Below are positions 7,640-16,205 of a stretch of DNA of 64,000 bases, in pieces. The notes below the pieces were generated by a model. It did not search any database and was not told where the DNA came from. It worked only from the letters and a program-made list of their open reading frames with translations. Source of the DNA: UBA8529 sp964390565 (GTDB lineage Bacteria > Bacteroidota > Bacteroidia > Bacteroidales > Tenuifilaceae); NCBI GenBank assembly GCA_964390565.1, contig CAYMII010000012.1, positions 23,465-87,464 on the forward strand, in the 5' to 3' direction. Position numbers and translations under genes: made by a program. Position 1 is the first letter of the stretch; each line of letters starts with the position of its first letter.

Positions 7640-8863
7640 TTAGTATTTAATTACGCTTACCCGAAACACCCCCGATGCTGGATTAATTCCAGCGGCGCTG
7701 TAATTGTTGAAACGTACAGTTACCTTATTGACCGCACTAACCCATGCCGTGTAGCAGGAGTTATTGTTTACAGCACTACTTGGAACACCAAGCATTACAA
7801 CATCACCAATTGCAGCACCATTTACCGTAATTGTTAAATCTCTACTTGAATTCGTATTTGTATTTCCGAAATTAAGTGTGGCCGTTGCGGTTAAGGTTTT
7901 TGCTAAAGTATATCGAGTTGTACCAGTTGAGACATAGTAGTTTGAGCCATCAAATTCAACAGCTCCCGATTCTGGCGTTGCTAAGTTTGTTCCTGCTGTA
8001 AATTTAAGTGGTGCCCCATTGTTTGCAGTAGCATAGCCGACTCCTAGATGGAGTTGTGCTGTGGGTGTGGTTTGGTTTATGCCAGTTTTAGTACCAGATG
8101 TTGTGTTTCCAATCCTAATTGAGTTAGCGACTGAACCAGTTCCAATATTAATAGTTTTTATTCCTGTTCCTCCTGTACCAAAATTAAGTGTTTGTAAACC
8201 AGTGCCTGTTCCAATGCCAATTGTACCTGATTGTGTGTTTCCTCCAATAGAAATAGTTCCAGTTGTGGTTGATGAACCTATTGTGTAGTTTGAGGCTCCA
8301 ACGCCATCAAGTGAAAAATTACTTGTTCCAGTTCTAAGGTTTAAACTTGTCGCTCCGATGACATTTCCAATGTTAATTGCATTGCCACCTAATGTCCCAT
8401 TGGCAATATTGACTGTGCCATTTGAAGTCCCTGAGTTAATGTTTGTAGTGGAGTTTGAATCGTTGTTAAGGTTTATTGTACCGCCAGAGGCATTTAAGCC
8501 GGAATTAAATGTAGCATTCCCATTCCAAATCTTATTGCCATTAACAGTTTGATTTGTTGTGAGATCAACATAATTTACTGTAGAGGAAGTTGCTTCAATA
8601 CCAATCTTTTGCCATTTTTGTCCATTGTAATAGAAAAACCCTTGTGGCGAATTGGTTCTGTAAATTAGCAATCCAACAGCAGGCGATAAAACGGAAGTTG
8701 TGTCGGCAACTCTTGGAATAAGTAGCCCTTTGTCAGTACTAACAATATCAAGCATAGCTGATGAATTTGCCGCTGCTCCGGAGTTATTAATAGCAACCTG
8801 AGCCCTTGTAGCCAGTCCGGTCAAAAGAAGACAGGTAAGAAGAAATGAAGAAAGAGTTTTCAT
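7640..8863 (-). CDS. Secreted repetitive surface protein, tail-fibre/collagen-like
   Basis: 407 aa with a signal peptide (cut near ATRAQ). Residues 23-95 form a domain seen at the start of many Bacteroidota surface proteins: AINNSGAAANSSAMLDIVSTDKG followed by GLLIYRTNSPQGFFYYNGQKWQKIG. Residues about 110-270 are a low-complexity array rich in G, T, S, N and I, with units such as TINIGTG, TLNFGTG and SIGGNTQSG spaced about 12-15 residues. This suggests a beta-helix or trimeric fibre. The C-terminal 100 residues (ESGAVEFDGSNYYVSTG and a beta-sandwich) resemble phage fibre tips. No T9SS tail is evident. The role is probably adhesion or surface decoration; this is inference. Confidence 0.7.
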   Translation of the reverse strand: MKTLSSFLLTCLLLTGLATRAQVAINNSGAAANSSAMLDIVSTDKGLLIPRVADTTSVLSPAVGLLIYRTNSPQGFFYYNGQKWQKIGIEATSSTVNYVDLTTNQTVNGNKIWNGNATFNSGLNASGGTINLNNDSNSTTNINSGTSNGTVNIANGTLGGNAINIGNVIGATSLNLRTGTSNFSLDGVGASNYTIGSSTTTGTISIGGNTQSGTIGIGTGTGLQTLNFGTGGTGIKTINIGTGSVANSIRIGNTTSGTKTGINQTTPTAQLHLGVGYATANNGAPLKFTAGTNLATPESGAVEFDGSNYYVSTGTTRYTLAKTLTATATLNFGNTNTNSSRDLTITVNGAAIGDVVMLGVPSSAVNNNSCYTAWVSAVNKVTVRFNNYSAAGINPASGVFRVSVIKY

Positions 8864-9053
8864 TTGGTGAAAAATATTGCTAATTATCTAATAAACAGGG
8901 TAAATAATAGTTTTGTTTTGATGTTACGTATTTGTATGATAAAGGTTTTAAATGTTTTGACTAACTAACTCGAAGTGGTGAGCAATTCTTTTTTATTTGT
9001 TAGTTATTTAATATTCTTTAATTAAATTAAAAACTATTCAATTAAGTTTAAGA

Positions 9054-9458
9054 TTATATTGGCTTTTGTAATGTTGATGTAACCACGCTAAACTTAGGCG
9101 GGTTGGCAATCGTTTTTTTAACCTTGCAAAGGTCTGCAACTTTAATCACCGCTTCCTTGTACATTTCTGGGAAATCAGCAGGAAGTTGTATGTCAATCTT
9201 GATATCCGATGGCAAACCGGTTGCTCTATCATAATCCATGGTTTGGATAATTTTAATGTTATCGGCCGGAATTCCTCGCTGATCGCAGAAGCCTTTCACG
9301 TAAATGCCTGCACATGTTCCAATGGATGCTAAGAACAATTCAAAAGGCGAAGGGGCTGTGTTTGTTCCTCCTCCGTTAATTGGTTGATCGGTGCTTATTT
9401 TATGTCCGTTAAGGTGGGCGGTAATTACTTTTCCGCCATCAAATGTAACTTCCATCAT
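9054..9458 (-). CDS. OsmC family protein
   Basis: 134 aa, cytosolic. GGGTNTAPSPFELFLASIGTCAGIYVKGFCDQRGIP is the OsmC/YhfA signature. The two redox cysteines that reduce organic hydroperoxides in OsmC/Ohr are at positions 48 and 57 here (TCAGIYVKGFC), close together as in the YhfA-like branch rather than far apart as in Ohr. The late CKVKKTIANPP is also family-typical. It sits 18 bp downstream of a methyltransferase gene and probably shares its transcript. A peroxidase role is likely but not certain for this branch. Confidence 0.88.
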   Translation of the reverse strand: MMEVTFDGGKVITAHLNGHKISTDQPINGGGTNTAPSPFELFLASIGTCAGIYVKGFCDQRGIPADNIKIIQTMDYDRATGLPSDIKIDIQLPADFPEMYKEAVIKVADLCKVKKTIANPPKFSVVTSTLQKPI

Positions 9459-9476
9459 GATTAGTTATCGTTAATG

Positions 9477-10094
9477 TTAAACTTTATTTGCTGTAAGCAG
9501 AAAGATAGGGAATTGTTTTATACTTCCATCGGGTAATGGTCTGTTTATAACAAAGCATTGCTTGTGATTGATGTTTTCGAACCCATTGTCCGCAAGCAAT
9601 TTTGATAGATGCTCAACCTCAAACCCCTTATGTCCTTCAAATCCAGCATCATGGAATGTGCCATCTTCGGTGTAAAGATCCGATATTGCAATATAACCTC
9701 TTGGGTTCAGTAATCCGTTGAAACGCGATATAATCCCATTAACATCTTCAACATGGTGGAGTACCATTTGGGTAAAAATAAAATCAAATTTATCACCTAT
9801 GTGATCCCTTTGTTCAAGTTCAAAATGTATGGTTTTGAGGTTCGATGCCTTCGATTTCATAATTTTGGCATCTGTCATCTTGAGCATCTCAATGGAGTTA
9901 TCCATTAATGTGATTTCTTTCAGATGATCCTTCAGCATAAAGCTGAGAATACCTGTTCCTGCCCCAAATTCTAGGGCGTTCATTGAGGTTTTTAAAGGGA
10001 TTGTTCTTATAATCTCTTCTGCAATTGCCTTTGAGCGATCCCAATGCATTGGGTTTTCATCCCAACTGGCTGCCCTTTGATCGAATTCGTTCAT
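9477..10094 (-). CDS. Class I SAM-dependent methyltransferase
   Basis: 205 aa. The N-terminal FDQRAASWDENPMHWDRSKAIAE is typical of small Methyltransf_11/25 proteins. Motif I is ALEFGAGTGILSFML (about 41-55); an acidic post-I residue follows in TLMDNSIEML, and motif IV is FDFIFTQMVLHHVED. It transfers a methyl group from S-adenosylmethionine to an unknown acceptor. The OsmC gene follows closely on the same strand. The substrate cannot be deduced. Confidence 0.88.
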   Translation of the reverse strand: MNEFDQRAASWDENPMHWDRSKAIAEEIIRTIPLKTSMNALEFGAGTGILSFMLKDHLKEITLMDNSIEMLKMTDAKIMKSKASNLKTIHFELEQRDHIGDKFDFIFTQMVLHHVEDVNGIISRFNGLLNPRGYIAISDLYTEDGTFHDAGFEGHKGFEVEHLSKLLADNGFENINHKQCFVINRPLPDGSIKQFPIFLLTANKV

Positions 10095-10161
10095 TGAAAT
10101 TTATTTAATGGAGAAAGAACAAGCGCAATTGCTAAAGGTTCAAGTCTAGAACTCTTAAGTA

Positions 10162-11088
10162 TTAAATAAACCGGTTACGATACTTGTCGCCAATGGCATG
10201 AAGCTCATCAATTCTATCGGTGATTGTATCTGCAACAAATTGCTTTACCTGCTCCTTACCCTCACTATCGCAAGCATTTGGTGCATCTGGCGATTCTAGA
10301 ACTTTTTTAATGTACTCTTTCGAGTCGATAACCTCGCCAAAGTTGAAAATGATAACATCGTCGCAAATAGTCTCTTTGGTCATATCCTCATGCTCCTCTG
10401 GCGCCATAGTGTTTCCGCTCACAGATACGCAGCAGATATAATCGAACGAGTTTAAATATCCATAAATGGCTGAGATTGCACGCTTTGTTTCGGGTAGCCA
10501 AGGGCGATATCTTGTTCCGCTTGCATAAAGAAAGAACATGTACCCTTGATTTCTTAGCTCTCCAATTTTACGTGTTGATTTTAGATTGATTCTATTTGCT
10601 AGTTCAACCTCTTCGCGTCGTTCCTCATCGTTCTTCATCTCATTCAGCGAGCGAATAGCGTAAACAACAACTCGGGTAAACATCTCGGTAAAGAGTTTAA
10701 CCATTGGCTCGGCGTTAAGCTTTGTACCAGCAATAAAGATAAACTTCTCGAATATCTCTTTTAACGATTCATTTTCGTGATTGTAAAATTGAGCGAAAAG
10801 GTTGGGTACATCAAGGTTCGAGGTGTGCTCTGATAGAATTAGGCATGATTTACCCTGCTGAGCCAGCTCGTTTAATTTCAAGATGTTTTCAACCCCTAAG
10901 ATGTTGCTTCCGGGCAAGTGGCATTTTGTGACTATTTCAAGCAGTAATTCGCGATTCTCCTTATGTGCTTCCTGATAAACGTTATCGGGGGTAATTTCGG
11001 TGTCCTCGTGCATTTTAGAACCATCTACCATCCGGCGGTAATACTCAAAAAATTCTTTGGTTCTGTTGTAGGTAATAATCTCGCTCAT
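10162..11088 (-). CDS. Glycerol-phosphate acyltransferase-type protein
   Basis: 308 aa. The catalytic H-x4-D motif is HTSNLD in LILSEHTSNLDVPNLF, the acceptor-side motif is FIAGTKLN, and YASGTRYRPW fits the G-T-R block of plastid-type glycerol-3-phosphate acyltransferases (SGGRDRP). This protein lacks a transmembrane segment. It likely acylates glycerol-3-phosphate or a related lipid precursor. The strongly acidic, charged helical insert (NEMKNDEERREEVELANRI) is also found in chloroplast-type enzymes. It has its own gap on both sides. Confidence 0.72.
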   Translation of the reverse strand: MSEIITYNRTKEFFEYYRRMVDGSKMHEDTEITPDNVYQEAHKENRELLLEIVTKCHLPGSNILGVENILKLNELAQQGKSCLILSEHTSNLDVPNLFAQFYNHENESLKEIFEKFIFIAGTKLNAEPMVKLFTEMFTRVVVYAIRSLNEMKNDEERREEVELANRINLKSTRKIGELRNQGYMFFLYASGTRYRPWLPETKRAISAIYGYLNSFDYICCVSVSGNTMAPEEHEDMTKETICDDVIIFNFGEVIDSKEYIKKVLESPDAPNACDSEGKEQVKQFVADTITDRIDELHAIGDKYRNRFI

Positions 11089-11266
11089 TTCGAATCCACA
11101 TTATATTAATGATGAAACTATGCAAATCATTATGCAATGATTTGCAGTATGTTAAATCACAAATTAAATCCACACATCCCTAATGAAGTTGCAAAGATAA
11201 GATTTTATTTAATAGCAGGGTTTTCATAATTCCGAAGAATTACAACACCCAAAATGCATGCAGAAT

Positions 11267-12247
11267 TTACTCGTAATATTCGAAGGCATCAATGATATCA
11301 AGATAAACCCCATCAAATCCGGCATCTAATATCTTTTTTAGGTACGAGTTGTCGTTCCCATAAATGATATCTTTCCAACTCTGTTCCCAATATCTAACTT
11401 TATAGTTGCTAGGCCAATTGGGATTTTCGCCATCCATCCAGCTAGGTTTTTTTATAACCCATGACGATTGCCAATAATACCGATAATCCTCTGCTTCCCC
11501 TATGGACATATACGAAATAACCAAACGCTTTCCGCCATTCGCTTTGTTTTTTAGCTGATTAATTTCTGCTTGGGTGAATTCAGTTCCATCGTTAAAAAAT
11601 AGATCCATTATTAGCAAATCGTAGTTTGTAGCAGTTACTGCACTTATGTATGCTGTTTTTGTTGAGAAATTTTCAGGGTTTATTAGGTATAGAAAGTTCT
11701 TTACCCCTACAAATGTTGTTACTGTTGTATTACTCTCTTCGTGGATTGGATTGGGATAAGTTGGAATTTGGTTGAGGTTTCGTTGATCGGCAGCAAATGA
11801 AACATATTCCGCATTGTGATTTTGGCTGTACGAATCATCCATTTTGCTGTGAGTTGAGCAATAATCAGTTGCCAAAATCTTATTCCCGTCGGCTTTTGAG
11901 ATATCTAAAAAGGCCTTTAAATAGCTGCTAACGCTAGTCGGAGTTGCTTGATCATCGTTATCGTAGCCATAAAACAAGTCTTCCTGTCCGTTTCCATCAA
12001 TTGCTGTTAAGTAAGCTGTGTTTGGCAGTCCTGTTTGGGTGCCATCATTAGTAACTAGTTCAATGCCATTTTGAGGGATTATCAGAAAATCAGATTTGGT
12101 TGATTTTGCATATTGGCTAATGCCTATCACAAAATCTCGCATCTCCTGCTTAAAGTCAAGATTTGGAATTCCATCTCCATCCTTTTTGCACGAAAATATT
12201 GTAATTGTCAGAATGAAAAGGAAATAGAAACGTATTCTCCAACCCAT
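11267..12247 (-). CDS. MJ1477/TM1410-type (GH114) glycoside hydrolase lipoprotein
   Basis: 326 aa. I chose the ATG at 12247 because it opens a lipoprotein signal (ITIFSC, Cys20); the longer in-frame start at 12298 would run into the nrfA terminator. The family marks are a barrel that ends in ISYMSIGEAEDYRYYW, VRYWEQSWKDIIYG and LDAGFDGVYLDIIDAFEYYE. GH114 members cleave alpha-1,4-galactosaminidic exopolymers; the acidic residues in IGEAEDYR and YLDIIDAFE are the likely catalytic ones. It probably sits at the cell surface or in the periplasm and acts on exopolysaccharide. The stop at 11267 follows EYYE directly, slightly shorter than some relatives. Confidence 0.78.
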   Translation of the reverse strand: MGWRIRFYFLFILTITIFSCKKDGDGIPNLDFKQEMRDFVIGISQYAKSTKSDFLIIPQNGIELVTNDGTQTGLPNTAYLTAIDGNGQEDLFYGYDNDDQATPTSVSSYLKAFLDISKADGNKILATDYCSTHSKMDDSYSQNHNAEYVSFAADQRNLNQIPTYPNPIHEESNTTVTTFVGVKNFLYLINPENFSTKTAYISAVTATNYDLLIMDLFFNDGTEFTQAEINQLKNKANGGKRLVISYMSIGEAEDYRYYWQSSWVIKKPSWMDGENPNWPSNYKVRYWEQSWKDIIYGNDNSYLKKILDAGFDGVYLDIIDAFEYYE

Positions 12248-12290
12248 TTGCGTATGATTTAGTGACTTAAAACGAGTAAATATAAAACAT

Positions 12291-12323
12291 AAAGGCACAA
12301 TAGTAAAGTTCTATTGTGCCTTT
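12291..12323 (-). terminator. Terminator after nrfHA
   Basis: Stem AAGGCACAATAG / CTATTGTGCCTT with a 7-base loop, about 20 bp past the nrfA stop on the minus strand. It ends the nrfHA transcript ahead of the GH114 gene. Confidence 0.85.
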
Positions 12324-12343
12324 TTAAATGTTAGAATAAGTTA

Positions 12344-13846
12344 TTAGTAGTTCTTTATTGGGTATTTTGATTCTCGTTCTTGCGCTTCAGCTTTCCATTT
12401 TGGAAGAATCTGTTTTACAAACTCCTTCTTCTCTGCGGTTAGCTTATCCATATCAAGCCCAATGTATTTTTGAGCCTTTGCTTTTGTTGAGATATCGGGC
12501 ATTGGCACTTCGTCGTTATAGCCAAGTTTTGCTAAAACTTTTGCTATTTCAAGGCGAGCCTCCAAGGCTTTTTGGATACCTGCGCCAACAATTCGGCTTA
12601 CCTCAAGCGGAGCGTGGAATGATGAACCATGTCCTGCTGCGGCAAAATCCCAACGCCATTGTGCTGCGCGAATAAGTTTAAGAGGAGCAACCATTTGTTT
12701 TTCAGATGCTCCTTTATCCCACGCAAATTTTGCTTCGATATGGGCCTTAGCAAGAAGTTTCTCAAGTTGACTGCGATTCTCAAAAACCTTATCCTGACGA
12801 TCGTAAACATTTTTAATCAACTTTTCGGTATCCTCTCTGTGGCAAACCATACAGGTGTTGGCAACGTTATTCAAAGGGCTTTGGATATGATGGTCGGTGA
12901 ATTTTACACCACCTTCGCTTTTGTAAGGCATGTGGCAATCGGCACACGAGACACCTCTGTCGTAATGAACACCCATGCGGAATAATTCATAATCTGGATG
13001 TTGTGCTTTAATCATTGGGGTTTGACTTAGAGCATGTTTCCAATCAGAGAATTCATACGAATCGTAGTATTCTTCAATATTTTCTGCTGAGAAACCTTTA
13101 TCCCAAGGGAATGTTAAGTATTTGCCATCACCCTTAAAGTAATATTCAACGTGGCACTGAGCGCAAACCAGCGAACGCATCTCCTGATGTGATGCTTTTG
13201 TAACATCAATTCCTTGTCTTTGAAAAGCCTCAATTAACGCTGGGCGAGATATTTGAAGGTTCATTGTTTTTGCATTGTGGCAATCGGCACATCCAATAGA
13301 GTTGGTAATCTCGGGGCCTAGTTGGCTCCATTTTGTTTTATAGAAACTTTCAATGCCCATTTTTTCCATCATTCTAGGAACATCAGGACTTTTGCAAGCC
13401 CAGCAAGTTCCGGGCATCGATGGGTCTTCCGCTTTCATCGGTGCGCCCGTTCTAAGGATATTCTGAACATCCGAAACGGCATAATAGTGACCTCTAGCCT
13501 GATTATACTCCTTGGAGAAAGGATAACCTGCCCACATTACAACCATTTCAGGAGCAATTTCTAGCATGTCAATTTTATGAGCCCCATTATACTTGCTCTT
13601 AAAAGTTGTATCGCTTGTTTGCATGTAAGTATCGTACTCACGTGGGAAGTTTTTACCCCAAACCTCATTGCGTGGCTCCCATTGCTCGTACTCAACCTGA
13701 GGGGTGTATACGAACTCAGCCTCGGTTCTTCTTTCAATTATTGACGAAGCGAGTAGCCCAAGAAGGAATACAATGATTACAGTTGCAAAAAAAAGCAACC
13801 AGCCCATCCATGGCTTTTCTTTCACTATTTCGATAAATGGTTTCAT
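12344..13846 (-). CDS. nrfA: Ammonia-forming cytochrome c nitrite reductase, catalytic subunit
   Basis: 500 aa pentaheme enzyme that reduces nitrite to ammonium with six electrons in the periplasm. The active-site heme has the special CWACK motif (148-152), where lysine is the proximal ligand. The four other hemes are CADCH (186-190), CAQCH (228-232), CADCH (301-305) and CMVCH (332-336). The active-site Tyr after CAQCHVEYYF and the His in KAQHPDYEL are present. It starts with an uncleaved N-terminal membrane helix (about 13-36). The gene for its quinol-oxidising partner NrfH lies just upstream, 10 bp away. Heme attachment and maturation genes are not in the window. Confidence 0.97.
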   Translation of the reverse strand: MKPFIEIVKEKPWMGWLLFFATVIIVFLLGLLASSIIERRTEAEFVYTPQVEYEQWEPRNEVWGKNFPREYDTYMQTSDTTFKSKYNGAHKIDMLEIAPEMVVMWAGYPFSKEYNQARGHYYAVSDVQNILRTGAPMKAEDPSMPGTCWACKSPDVPRMMEKMGIESFYKTKWSQLGPEITNSIGCADCHNAKTMNLQISRPALIEAFQRQGIDVTKASHQEMRSLVCAQCHVEYYFKGDGKYLTFPWDKGFSAENIEEYYDSYEFSDWKHALSQTPMIKAQHPDYELFRMGVHYDRGVSCADCHMPYKSEGGVKFTDHHIQSPLNNVANTCMVCHREDTEKLIKNVYDRQDKVFENRSQLEKLLAKAHIEAKFAWDKGASEKQMVAPLKLIRAAQWRWDFAAAGHGSSFHAPLEVSRIVGAGIQKALEARLEIAKVLAKLGYNDEVPMPDISTKAKAQKYIGLDMDKLTAEKKEFVKQILPKWKAEAQERESKYPIKNY

Positions 13847-13855
13847 CTGTTTATA

Positions 13856-14446
13856 TTATTTAGTTTCTTCTTTCATTAAGTTTTTTAGCCAAGCCGGCAC
13901 TGGACTTTCAAGCATTGGAACTCGTGAGTAGGGGGTTGTTGTCAAGCCTCGCACCCTGTCGTGTGGAGTTAATCTGTGGCAATCCCAGCACTTACGATCG
14001 GTTCGGTGAACCATTAGTGAATCTGATAGCCTACTTACTTTGACATCAGTAATTAAATGGCTATGGCAACGAATACAGTTCTTCTGAACAGCATTAGCCC
14101 CTTCTTCTTTAATTCGAATAACCTGTGGTTCGCCTCGTAGTGTAAAGATTGTAGCATGCCTCAAACCATCTTTCGCTTTAAAGTAATATTTGTTAAACAC
14201 ATTGTTGTGCGGTACGTGGCAATCGTTGCAATTTGTATACTCTCTATGTGCGCTATGTGCCCAAGTAGAATACTCAGGTCCCATGATATGACAATTCACA
14301 CAAGTCTTTGGATTATCGGAGAGGTAAGATGGTGCTTGTGAGATATAAAAGGCATAAAAGCCAATTCCAAAGAATATTCCCATAATAATTATTACAGGTA
14401 TGCGCCAGTAATCAGGTGGGCTTAAGAATTTTAGCAGTTTTAGCAT
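13856..14446 (-). CDS. nrfH: NrfH-type tetraheme quinol dehydrogenase
   Basis: 196 aa. One N-terminal transmembrane helix (about 15-36) anchors four c-type hemes: CVNCH (49-53), CNDCH (73-77), CIRCH (124-128) and CWDCH (153-157). The first reads CVNCHIM, the CxxCHxM form whose Met ligates heme 1 in NrfH. It takes electrons from menaquinol and hands them to NrfA, the next gene. I chose the ATG at 14446 because it gives the family-typical short cytoplasmic head before PPDYWRIPV; an upstream in-frame start at 14497 adds a hydrophobic stretch. It is divergent from hisS. Confidence 0.95.
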   Translation of the reverse strand: MLKLLKFLSPPDYWRIPVIIIMGIFFGIGFYAFYISQAPSYLSDNPKTCVNCHIMGPEYSTWAHSAHREYTNCNDCHVPHNNVFNKYYFKAKDGLRHATIFTLRGEPQVIRIKEEGANAVQKNCIRCHSHLITDVKVSRLSDSLMVHRTDRKCWDCHRLTPHDRVRGLTTTPYSRVPMLESPVPAWLKNLMKEETK

Positions 14447-14552
14447 TGCTGTGTGTTTGTTCGTTAAAATTATAACAATTAGCAGGATTAATGGCAATTG
14501 TTTGATGTAATTTTTAGAAAAAATCCATTCTATCTAATCTTCAATAAATTTC

Positions 14553-14560
14553 TATATTTG
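14553..14560 (+). promoter_or_regulatory. Candidate -7 box for hisS
   Basis: TATATTTG matches TAnnTTTG and lies 24 bp upstream of the hisS ATG. A clear -33 TTTG is not visible, so the call rests on the -7 box and its position. Confidence 0.4.
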
Positions 14561-14584
14561 CATCCTTAATAAACCATCACTACA

Positions 14585-15964
14585 ATGGCAGTTCAAAAAC
14601 CATCAATACCAAAGGGAACAAGGGATTTTACTCCTATCGAAATGGTTCGTCGTAACTATATTTTCGACACTATCCGTTCGGTTTTTAAAACTTATGGGTA
14701 TCTTCCAATTGAAACCCCATCGATGGAGAACCTTTCTACCTTACTTGGTAAGTATGGCGAGGAGGGCGATAAGCTGCTATTCAAAGTTTTGAATTCAGGC
14801 GATTATATTGATAAGGTTGATCCTAGCATTATCCGTCCAGGTAATTCAAACCAGCTATCGATGGCCATTTGCGAGAAGGGTTTGCGTTACGATTTAACCG
14901 TTCCCTTTGCACGTTTTGTTGTACAGTATCAGAATGAGTTAACTTTCCCATTTAAGCGTTACCAAATTCAGCCTGTTTGGCGTGCCGATAGACCTCAAAA
15001 AGGTCGCTATCGCGAGTTTTATCAGTGCGATGTTGATGTTATTGGCTCAAACTCAATTCTTAACGAGGCTGAACTTGTGATGATAATCAACGAGGTGTTT
15101 ACCAAATTAGGTGTTCGAACAACGCTTAAGGTGAACAACCGTAAAATTTTGAGTTGGATTGCCGATTATATTGGACACCCCGAAATGCTTATCGATATTA
15201 CTATTGCTATTGATAAGATTGAAAAAATTGGTATCGAAGCAGCAACTGCTGAACTAATCGCTAAGGGTGTTTCGAAAGAGGCGATAGATAAATTACATCC
15301 TATTCTTACCCTTTCGGGCAGCAATTCAGGAAAGATTGAAAAACTTCGTAAGCTAATTACTGATTCTGAAGTTGGAACTAAAGGTGTTGCTGAACTCGAT
15401 GAGTTCTTCGAATACCTTGAGGCGCTTGGTCATATCAAAACAGATGTTGAACTCGACCTTTCACTAGCTCGTGGGTTAAACTATTATACAGGTGCTATTT
15501 TTGAGGTAAAGGCTAAAGATGTTCAGATTGGTAGTATCTGTGGTGGTGGTCGCTACGATGATTTAACAGGCGTTTTTGGTCTTAAGGATATGAGCGGCGT
15601 TGGTGTTTCATTCGGTGCCGATCGCATCTACGATGTGATGTTCCAGCTAAACCTATTCCCCGAAAGTTTGATGACATCAACTAAAGTGATGTTCACAAAC
15701 TTTGGACGCTACGAAGCAACTTACTGCCTAAAGGCAATTCGTATGTTACGTGAAAAAGGGATTAGCGCTGAGTTATACCCCGATTCAACAAAGTTGAAAA
15801 AACAGTTCGATTACGCGAACAAACGCAATATCAAATTCGTAGTAATAGCTGGTGAGTCGGAATTGCAAAACAGGCAGTTCTCGGTTAAGGATATGGTTTC
15901 GGGCGAACAGGAGACCATCGCTTTTGCTAATCTCACCGAATATATAATCAATAAATTGGGCTAA
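14585..15964 (+). CDS. hisS: Histidyl-tRNA synthetase
   Basis: 459 aa class II synthetase that charges tRNA-His. Motif 1 region KGTRDFTPIEMVRRNYIF is at residues 8-27 and motif 2 PFKRYQIQPVWRADRPQKGRYREFYQCDVDVIG follows at about 120-150. The histidine-specific blocks LARGLNYYTGAIFEV and CGGGRYDDLTGVFG (which carries the catalytic Arg region) are intact. The C-terminal anticodon-binding domain starts near residue 365. It is followed by its own terminator at 16046-16078. Its neighbour hutH also uses histidine but is separated by that terminator. Confidence 0.96.
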   Translation: MAVQKPSIPKGTRDFTPIEMVRRNYIFDTIRSVFKTYGYLPIETPSMENLSTLLGKYGEEGDKLLFKVLNSGDYIDKVDPSIIRPGNSNQLSMAICEKGLRYDLTVPFARFVVQYQNELTFPFKRYQIQPVWRADRPQKGRYREFYQCDVDVIGSNSILNEAELVMIINEVFTKLGVRTTLKVNNRKILSWIADYIGHPEMLIDITIAIDKIEKIGIEAATAELIAKGVSKEAIDKLHPILTLSGSNSGKIEKLRKLITDSEVGTKGVAELDEFFEYLEALGHIKTDVELDLSLARGLNYYTGAIFEVKAKDVQIGSICGGGRYDDLTGVFGLKDMSGVGVSFGADRIYDVMFQLNLFPESLMTSTKVMFTNFGRYEATYCLKAIRMLREKGISAELYPDSTKLKKQFDYANKRNIKFVVIAGESELQNRQFSVKDMVSGEQETIAFANLTEYIINKLG

Positions 15965-16045
15965 ACCCAATTTTGATTGAATTTTGAAATGAAGTTTAAT
16001 TACGAGCATACACAAGATCGCAAAGTAATCAGCAAAAAGCTGAAT

Positions 16046-16078
16046 GCAACCAGAGTGCCCTGATTGGTTGCTGTTTTT
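16046..16078 (+). terminator. Terminator of hisS
   Basis: Stem GCAACCA / TGGTTGC with a 12-base loop, followed by TGTTTTTCTGTTT. It lies about 80 bp after the hisS stop. The stem is short, so confidence is moderate. Confidence 0.65.
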
Positions 16079-16205
16079 CTGTTTCCCCTATTTTTCAAAG
16101 CATCTAACTAAGCTATGCTTCAATTCAACATTGTTGACTTGTTGTATGTTTAGAGTTTTGTAATCATCACATTATAAATCAATAACTAATAACATTCATA
16201 TAGCA

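Noticed and set aside
8061..8552. Val/Pro-rich plus-strand frames opposite the repetitive surface protein
   Set aside because: They are complementary shadows of the Thr/Gly/Asn repeat array and show only low-complexity composition.
12358..12985. Plus-strand reading frames opposite nrfA
   Set aside because: They lie wholly inside nrfA, show no family motif and no promoter; nrfA codon structure on the other strand explains them.
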